From Niallia sp. NCCP-28 (GTDB taxonomy: Bacteria > Bacillota > Bacilli > Bacillales > Cytobacillaceae), in NCBI RefSeq assembly GCF_023168165.1, contig NZ_BQYJ01000005.1, positions 239,156 to 303,155 of the forward strand: a DNA stretch of 64,000 bases, given 5' to 3'. A program made the translations under genes and the position numbers. The notes below the pieces were generated by a model, which saw only the letters and a list, made by a program, of their open reading frames with translations, was not told the origin of the DNA and searched no databases. This document shows positions 56,162-64,000 of the stretch, piece after piece; position 1 is the stretch's first letter, and each line of letters begins with the position of its first letter.

Positions 56162-56374
56162 ATGGATAATTCAATTAGAATAGATACGGAATATATTACT
56201 TTAGGGCAATTTCTTAAAGCGGCAGAATTAATTCAATCAGGTGGAATGGCAAAATGGTTTTTAAGTGAATATGAAGTGTTTGTCAATGGAGAGCAGGATC
56301 AGAGAAGAGGAAGAAAACTTCGATCTGGCGATGTCATTGATATTCCTTCATTTGGCCAATTTACGGTTTTATAA
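56162..56374 (+). CDS. yaaA: YaaA/RlbA S4-domain RNA-binding protein
   Basis: 70 residues, almost entirely an S4-like fold (LGQFLKAAELIQSGGMAKWF, then VFVNGEQDQRRGRKLRSGD). Conserved between dnaN and recF in Firmicutes, linked to ribosome assembly. The RBS is weak (AGAGTG). recF starts 15 bp later. Confidence 0.94.
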   Translation: MDNSIRIDTEYITLGQFLKAAELIQSGGMAKWFLSEYEVFVNGEQDQRRGRKLRSGDVIDIPSFGQFTVL

Positions 56375-56389
56375 AAAGGATGAAGCCAA

Positions 56390-57508
56390 ATGTTTATTGA
56401 ACAGCTGCTTTTGCAAAATTACCGAAACTATGAACACTTGGAAGTAGAGTTTGAAAATAAGGTGAATGTCATATTAGGAGAAAATGCACAGGGAAAAACC
56501 AATGTGATGGAATCTATCTATGTATTAGCAATGGCCAAATCTCATCGAACGTCAAACGATAAAGATCTTATTCGTTGGGACACAGAGTATGCTAAAATAG
56601 AAGGTAGGCTGCAAAAAGCACATGGCCATTTGCCTATGCAATTAATTGTATCTAAAAAGGGAAAAAAGGCGAAATATAATCACATTGAGCAACGAAAATT
56701 AAGTCAATATGTTGGCAACATGAATGTAGTTATGTTTGCACCTGAAGACCTTAATTTGGTAAAAGGCAGTCCGCAAATAAGGCGTAGATTTATTGATATG
56801 GAAATAGGGCAGATATCAGCTGTATATTTACATGATATGGGACAATATCAGAAAATATTACAGCAAAGAAATACCTATTTAAAGCAATTACAAACAAAAA
56901 AACAGTCAGATTATACAATGCTTGAAATACTGACCGAGCAATTTATAGATGCGGCAGTGAAAATTGTTGCTAAGCGATTTGAATTTCTCCAACTGCTAGA
57001 AAATTGGGCAGTACCCATCCATAAGGGAATATCAAGAGGGCTGGAAACATTAAAAATTCAGTATAAGCCTTCTGTAGATGTATCAGAAGAACAAGATTTG
57101 TCGAAAATGAAGGAAGTATACGAAGAGAAATTTTTCAAGGTGAAAGCTAGAGAAATTGAAAGAGGAATGACAATGTTTGGCCCTCATAGAGATGATTTGC
57201 TGTTTTTTGTAAATGGAAGAGATGTACAAACTTTCGGTTCTCAAGGACAACAACGAACAACTGCATTATCGATAAAGATGGCTGAAATTGAACTGATACA
57301 TTCTGAAATTCGTGAGTACCCAATTCTTTTATTGGATGACGTGCTTTCTGAATTAGACGACTATCGTCAATCTCACTTACTAAATACAATTCAGGGAAAA
57401 GTACAAACATTTGTAACAACAACAAATGTAGATGGAATTGATCATCACACATTAAAAGAGGCCTCCACTTTTAGTGTGAAGTCAGGAATGATTCATAAGA
57501 TTCAGTAA
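56390..57508 (+). CDS. recF: DNA replication and repair protein RecF
   Basis: 372 residues. SMC-like ATPase: Walker [16 protein letters not shown] near 31-45, signature [16 protein letters not shown] near 280, Walker [14 protein letters not shown] near 308. It loads RecA at ssDNA gaps with RecO and RecR. Co-transcribed with yaaA and remB. Confidence 0.97.
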   Translation: MFIEQLLLQNYRNYEHLEVEFENKVNVILGENAQGKTNVMESIYVLAMAKSHRTSNDKDLIRWDTEYAKIEGRLQKAHGHLPMQLIVSKKGKKAKYNHIEQRKLSQYVGNMNVVMFAPEDLNLVKGSPQIRRRFIDMEIGQISAVYLHDMGQYQKILQQRNTYLKQLQTKKQSDYTMLEILTEQFIDAAVKIVAKRFEFLQLLENWAVPIHKGISRGLETLKIQYKPSVDVSEEQDLSKMKEVYEEKFFKVKAREIERGMTMFGPHRDDLLFFVNGRDVQTFGSQGQQRTTALSIKMAEIELIHSEIREYPILLLDDVLSELDDYRQSHLLNTIQGKVQTFVTTTNVDGIDHHTLKEASTFSVKSGMIHKIQ

Positions 57509-57528
57509 GCTATTTTGAGGTGACAATC

Positions 57529-57768
57529 ATGTATGTTCATATTGGTGATGATATTCTGGTTAGGGCAATAGATATTATTTTTATCTTAGATAAGCAGACA
57601 GTCGTATCTTCTGAAATTACAAAAGAATTTTTAATAAATCATCGATCGGCAAGTATTCATGCAGAAAATAATGCCTATAAATCTATTGTAGTTACAAAAG
57701 ATACTATCTATTTCTCCCCTATTGCATCAAATACACTAAAAAAACGTTCTTATAAATTAATGGTGTAA
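57529..57768 (+). CDS. remB: RemB (YaaB), extracellular matrix regulator, DUF370
   Basis: 79 residues from the ATG at 57529, 6 nt after GAGGTG. MYVHIGDDILVRAIDIIFIL is the DUF370 start. RemA/RemB proteins control matrix genes in Bacillus. Between recF and gyrB as in B. subtilis. Confidence 0.93.
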   Translation: MYVHIGDDILVRAIDIIFILDKQTVVSSEITKEFLINHRSASIHAENNAYKSIVVTKDTIYFSPIASNTLKKRSYKLMV

Positions 57769-57831
57769 GAGATATTGATTATTATTTTATCCCAATAAAT
57801 AAGATAACAAAATGGTTCATTTCGTATGTGA

Positions 57832-59781
<1,950 letters not shown>

Positions 59782-59884
59782 TCAACAGGTGACTAATCTA
59801 ATTTAAATAAATAGAAGAAAGATAATTTTGGATGCTAGGATGAATTCTAGCTTCTTGCGCTTTTCTTAAGGAGGTTCCTTGTTT

Positions 59885-62410
59885 ATGGCTGATATGCCTA
59901 ATTCTCAAATAAAAGAAATAAATATTAGTAAAGAAATGCGTACCTCGTTTTTAGATTATGCAATGAGTGTAATTGTTTCTCGGGCACTTCCAGATGTACG
60001 TGATGGCTTAAAGCCGGTTCATCGCCGAATATTATATGCTATGCATGACTTAGGGATGCATTCGGATAAGCCATACAAAAAATCTGCCCGTATTGTGGGA
60101 GAAGTAATCGGAAAGTACCATCCGCATGGAGATAGTGCTGTTTATGAAACAATGGTGCGGATGGCTCAAGATTTTAATTATCGCTATATGCTCGTAGATG
60201 GGCACGGCAACTTTGGTTCTGTTGATGGAGATTCTGCTGCTGCAATGCGTTATACAGAAGCAAGAATGTCAAAAATTGCAATGGAACTTTTACGTGATAT
60301 AAACAAAGATACGATTGATTATGATCCAAACTTCGATGGAGAGGAAAAAGAACCGCGCGTATTGCCATCACGTTTTCCAAATCTTTTAGTAAATGGAACA
60401 AGTGGAATAGCAGTTGGGATGGCAACTAATATTCCTCCTCATCAATTAGGAGAAGTAATCGATGGAGTATTAGCAGTAAGCAAAAATGAAGATATCACAA
60501 TTCCTGAGTTAATGGAGATTATTCCTGGTCCTGACTTTCCGACTTACGGAATGATTATTGGTAGAAGTGGAATAAGAAAAGCATATGAAACAGGTCGTGG
60601 ATCTATTATTGTTCGCGCGAAAGTGGAAATTGAAGTAAAGCCAAGTGGAAAAGAAGTAATTATTGTTAAAGAAATTCCATATCAAGTTAACAAGGCAAAG
60701 TTAATTGAACGTATAGCGGAACTTGTTCGCGATAAAAAAATAGACGGCATTACAGATTTAAGAGATGAGTCAGATCGCAATGGTATGCGTATTGTTATTG
60801 AAGTCCGCAAAGACGCCAATGCAAATGTACTTTTAAATAACTTATATAAGCAAACAGCGATGCAGACAAGTTTCGGCATCAATTTGCTGGCACTAGTTGA
60901 TGGGCAGCCAAAGGTTCTCAATTTAAAACAATGTTTAGCTTATTATCTTGACCATCAAAAAGTGGTAATTAGAAGAAGAACCGAGTTTGAATTAAGAAAA
61001 GCAGAAGCACGTGCTCATATCTTAGAAGGATTAAGAATTGCTCTAGATCATTTAGACGAAGTAATTAGTCTAATTCGCAGTTCTCAAACGACTGAAATTG
61101 CACGTGAAGGATTGATGACAAACTTCAATCTTTCTGAGAAACAAGCACAAGCTATTCTCGATATGCGTCTGCAAAGGCTAACAGGTTTAGAAAGAGAAAA
61201 GATTGAAGAAGAGTATCAGTCATTAATGAAATTAATTGGCGAGCTAAAGGCAATTCTTGCAGATGAAGAAAAAGTCCTTGAAATTATTCGTGAAGAGTTG
61301 CTTGAACTAAAAGAAAGATTTAATGATAAACGCCGCACAGAAATTGTAGCAGGTGGAATAGAAAATATTGAGGATGAAGATTTAATTCCACAAGAAAATA
61401 TCATTATTACTTTAACGCATAATGGATATATTAAACGTTTGCCAGCGTCTACCTATCGCGCGCAAAAGCGTGGAGGAAGAGGAATTCAGGGGATGGGAAC
61501 AAATGAAGATGATTTTGTTGAATTGTTAAGTACAACTTCTACCCATGATACTATCCTTTTCTTTACGAATAAGGGAAAAGTTTATCGTTTAAAAGGATAT
61601 GAAATACCTGAATTCAGTAGAACAGCTAAGGGAATTCCAATTATTAACCTATTAGGGGTAGAAAAAGATGAATGGGTAAATGCAATTATTCCAGTGTCTG
61701 AATTTGCAGATGATTGGTTCTTGTTCTTTACAACGAAAGAAGGAGTCTCTAAACGTTCTCCGCTTTCATCTTTTGCTAATATTCGGAACAACGGATTAAT
61801 AGCAGTTAACTTAAGAGAAGGCGATGAATTAATATCGGTTCGTTTAACAGATGGTTCTAAAGACATTATCATTGGAACTAAAAATGGTCTATTAATTCGT
61901 TTCCCAGAGACAGATGTACGCTCTATGGGAAGAACTGCTACTGGAGTAAAAGGAATAACTCTCGCCGCTACAGATGAGGTAGTTGGGATGGAAGTGTTAG
62001 AAGAAAATACTGAAATCTTAATTGTAACCAAATATGGTTTTGGAAAAAGAACCCCTGCACAGGAATATAGAATTCAGGGTAGAGGCGGAAAAGGAATCAA
62101 AACTTGCAATATTACAGAAAAAAATGGAACGCTCGTTTCTATGAAAGCTGTAACAGGTGAAGAAGACTTAATGATTATTACAACGGGCGGCGTGTTAATC
62201 CGAATGGCAGTTAGCGATATATCAACTATGGGAAGAAACACTCAAGGGGTTAAGTTGATAAAACTTAATGAAAGTGAAGATGAGTTTGTTGCTACTGTTG
62301 CAAAAGTGGAAAAAGAGGAAGAAGATGAAGTCGATACTATCTTTGATGATGATATGATAGAAGGAATTCCTGAGCAAACTGCTCAAGAAGAAACAGAGAT
62401 AGAAGAATAA
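59885..62410 (+). CDS. gyrA: DNA gyrase subunit A
   Basis: 841 residues from the ATG at 59885, 10 nt after AAGGAGG. Catalytic Tyr123 in [11 protein letters not shown]. The quinolone-determining region reads [15 protein letters not shown] with Ser84 and Glu88, the usual susceptible residues. The C-terminal beta-pinwheel has the GyrA box QRGGRGI as KRGGRGIQG. An acidic C-terminal tail follows. The spacing to gyrB is 103 bp. Confidence 0.98.
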   Translation: MADMPNSQIKEINISKEMRTSFLDYAMSVIVSRALPDVRDGLKPVHRRILYAMHDLGMHSDKPYKKSARIVGEVIGKYHPHGDSAVYETMVRMAQDFNYRYMLVDGHGNFGSVDGDSAAAMRYTEARMSKIAMELLRDINKDTIDYDPNFDGEEKEPRVLPSRFPNLLVNGTSGIAVGMATNIPPHQLGEVIDGVLAVSKNEDITIPELMEIIPGPDFPTYGMIIGRSGIRKAYETGRGSIIVRAKVEIEVKPSGKEVIIVKEIPYQVNKAKLIERIAELVRDKKIDGITDLRDESDRNGMRIVIEVRKDANANVLLNNLYKQTAMQTSFGINLLALVDGQPKVLNLKQCLAYYLDHQKVVIRRRTEFELRKAEARAHILEGLRIALDHLDEVISLIRSSQTTEIAREGLMTNFNLSEKQAQAILDMRLQRLTGLEREKIEEEYQSLMKLIGELKAILADEEKVLEIIREELLELKERFNDKRRTEIVAGGIENIEDEDLIPQENIIITLTHNGYIKRLPASTYRAQKRGGRGIQGMGTNEDDFVELLSTTSTHDTILFFTNKGKVYRLKGYEIPEFSRTAKGIPIINLLGVEKDEWVNAIIPVSEFADDWFLFFTTKEGVSKRSPLSSFANIRNNGLIAVNLREGDELISVRLTDGSKDIIIGTKNGLLIRFPETDVRSMGRTATGVKGITLAATDEVVGMEVLEENTEILIVTKYGFGKRTPAQEYRIQGRGGKGIKTCNITEKNGTLVSMKAVTGEEDLMIITTGGVLIRMAVSDISTMGRNTQGVKLIKLNESEDEFVATVAKVEKEEEDEVDTIFDDDMIEGIPEQTAQEETEIEE

Positions 62411-62454
62411 AAAAAACATGGTTTTCACAATTCTCTAAAGTAGATAGATTCTTA

Positions 62455-62488
62455 AATGAAATCTGTCCTCTTTAGAGGATTTTTTTGT
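62455..62488 (+). terminator. Terminator of gyrA
   Basis: TCCTC-TTTA-GAGGA stem followed by U7, about 50 nt after the gyrA stop. Confidence 0.78.
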
Positions 62489-62665
62489 TGAAGAACTATA
62501 GAATATTTGTTGAATAACTGATTATTTGCTGAAAAGATATATTGTAGAATAGATAAACCATTAAAAAATTTAAAGAAGGGGATATGCTTACCTTTGAATT
62601 TTATTAACTTTCCTAAAAAAATACAGTAAAATAGTATAAAGGTCTCAATTAAAGGTGAGGATACG

Positions 62666-63763
62666 ATGAAAGTTAATACAAGTAATTTAAGAGCAGGCTG
62701 TATTTTGGCTGAGGATGTATTTAAACTTACATCAAAACCAATAATTAGTGCCAAAACTGTTTTGACAGCTGAACATATTAATATTTTAAGAGCATTTTTA
62801 GTTCAATCAGTTGTCATAGAGAATACACAAATTGATGGCAGCGAATATATAGATTCATTAGCTGAAAATGTTCAGACAGAAAGAGAAAAGAAAAAAGAAG
62901 AAGAATCATTTTTTCGGAAATTTTTAAAGAGTGTTCAAAAATTTAAAAAAGAATTTAAATCATGGCAATCTGGTAGACCGGTGAACATTGCGAATGTTCG
63001 TTTTTTATTGCTTCCTTTGCTAAAAGATATAAAATTTGCTGATAAGGAGATATTCTCTTTATACCATTTATCGAATAAAGAGGAATATCTATACCAACAT
63101 TCAATAGCTGTTGCGGTCATTAGTGCCTATATTGCACATAAATTAAATTATGATAATGGGGAAATCATACAAATTGCATTAGCCGGATGTTTAAGTGATG
63201 TAGGTATGGCTAGAATAAATCCAAGACTATTGACAAAAGCAGAACCCTTAACAGAAGAAGAGTTTCAAGAAGTAAAAGAGCATACAAGATTTAGTGTGAA
63301 AATGATTCCGGAACAAACATTAATAAAAAATGATGCCAGATTATCAATTCTTCAGCATCATGAAAGATTAGATGGCAGTGGATATCCTTTAGGGAATAGA
63401 GATATCAAGATACATCCTTATGCTAAAATAATAGCTGTTGCAGACACATTTCATGCTATGACATCTGAAAGGCTTTATAGACAAAAACAATCGCCATTTA
63501 AAGTATTAGAGCAGTTATATCAAGATTATTTTGGCAAGTATGAATTTAAAGTCCTTAATGCTCTTCGTTCAGGAATCATTCGATATACAATTGGCAGCCA
63601 GGTTCGCTTATCAAATGGAGATAAAGGAGAAGTTTTATTTATTCAAGACAAATCCCCAACACGTCCTTTAATAAAATTATTAAGTAGAGAGGATATTATT
63701 GATTTAGAGAAAAATAGACATCTTTTTATAGAAGAAATATTAGATTATAAATCTGTTTTATAA
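62666..63763 (+). CDS. HD-GYP domain protein with an altered HD motif
   Basis: 365 residues. An N-terminal region of about 130 residues includes a charged coiled stretch (REKKKEEESFFRKFLKSVQK). The HD-GYP domain (about 140-330) has His145, His206, HHERLDGSGYP (231-241) and Asp260, but the central HD is Ser177-Asp178 (GCLSDVGM) where active enzymes have H-D-I-G-K. HD-GYP enzymes cleave c-di-GMP using a metal centre that includes that His, so activity may be lost or changed. RBS AAAGGTGAGG. Found after gyrA; the rRNA operon follows. Confidence 0.9.
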   Translation: MKVNTSNLRAGCILAEDVFKLTSKPIISAKTVLTAEHINILRAFLVQSVVIENTQIDGSEYIDSLAENVQTEREKKKEEESFFRKFLKSVQKFKKEFKSWQSGRPVNIANVRFLLLPLLKDIKFADKEIFSLYHLSNKEEYLYQHSIAVAVISAYIAHKLNYDNGEIIQIALAGCLSDVGMARINPRLLTKAEPLTEEEFQEVKEHTRFSVKMIPEQTLIKNDARLSILQHHERLDGSGYPLGNRDIKIHPYAKIIAVADTFHAMTSERLYRQKQSPFKVLEQLYQDYFGKYEFKVLNALRSGIIRYTIGSQVRLSNGDKGEVLFIQDKSPTRPLIKLLSREDIIDLEKNRHLFIEEILDYKSVL

Positions 63764-64000
63764 TTTTTTTAAAAAATATTATAAAACTATTGCAAACATC
63801 AAGATTAGCAGATATAATAATACAAGTCAGCAAGTTAATTGATAAAAAAACAATCAAGTTGTTGACTTTTCTAAATGAAAATGATAGTATATAAAAGCCG
63901 CTTTTGTTAGTGGTGAGATTGCTCTTTGAAAACTGAACAAACAAAACGTCAACAATAATCGTTTTATAACTTTTGTTATGAACGAAACAACAAGCAGTAC
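63764..64000 (+). promoter_or_regulatory. rRNA operon promoters and leader (16S gene outside the window)
   Basis: Tandem promoters: P1 TTGCAA (63790-63795) - 17 bp - TATAAT (63813-63818), and P2 TTGACT (63862-63867) - 17 bp - TAGTAT (63885-63890). An antitermination boxA, TGCTCTTTGAAAACT, begins at 63920. This is the standard Bacillus rrn leader; B. subtilis has rrnO here. The mature 16S rRNA would begin past 64000. Confidence 0.9.

Overview
The window is about 64 kb of AT-rich DNA from a Bacillaceae chromosome, centred on the replication origin. The gene order from 20.9 kb to the right edge is the conserved oriC neighbourhood of Bacillus. Leftward from the origin, mostly on the minus strand, it runs rpmH-rnpA-yidC-jag-mnmE-mnmG-rsmG-noc-soj-spo0J, yyaC (plus strand), mscS-like, DUF951, ychF, rpsF-ssb-rpsR, yybS-gdpP-rplI, dnaB(dnaC), purA, four tRNAs, walRKHIJ-htrA and rlmH. 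Rightward, on the plus strand, it runs dnaA-dnaN-yaaA-recF-remB-gyrB-gyrA, an HD-GYP gene and the promoter/leader of an rRNA operon whose 16S gene lies beyond the edge. Genes on both sides point away from the origin. The overall look (Niallia or Bacillus circulans-like) is an impression, not a species call.

The left 20 kb is an accessory region. It holds a short tyrosine recombinase, selO, a PerR-type ahpCF operon, a GHKL-ATPase/winged-helix protein with a young tandem repeat, a LysR/MetE-like/MFS locus, a sugar-acid (tetronate-type) catabolic cluster (class II aldolase, FCD-GntR regulator, GarR/LtnD-type dehydrogenase, DUF1537 kinase, GntP permease), an orphan Rossmann-like gene and an RluF-type pseudouridine synthase. 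Between them lie gene remnants (a GGDEF C-terminus, an ammonium-transporter piece and two unidentified fragments) and short dispersed non-coding repeats, at least three families of which have more than one copy here.

The core region carries a dense set of chromosome-maintenance signals that can be read directly. They are DnaA boxes upstream of dnaA, in the dnaA-dnaN gap (with a DnaA-trio run and AT-rich unwinding DNA), in the mnmE-jag gap and upstream of rlmH; three exact parS sites (in walK, between rpsF and ssb, and in spo0J); and one near-perfect Noc-binding sequence in yycH. Soj, Spo0J and Noc are encoded beside these sites. The Wal operon provides the essential cell-wall two-component system, and gdpP controls c-di-AMP.

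Regulatory sites that look real in the accessory and purine genes include two PerR-like boxes around the ahpC promoter, a helically phased array of GTATAC palindromes shared by the two sugar-acid promoters, a full-consensus CcpA cre site, and a PurR-type box pair upstream of purA.
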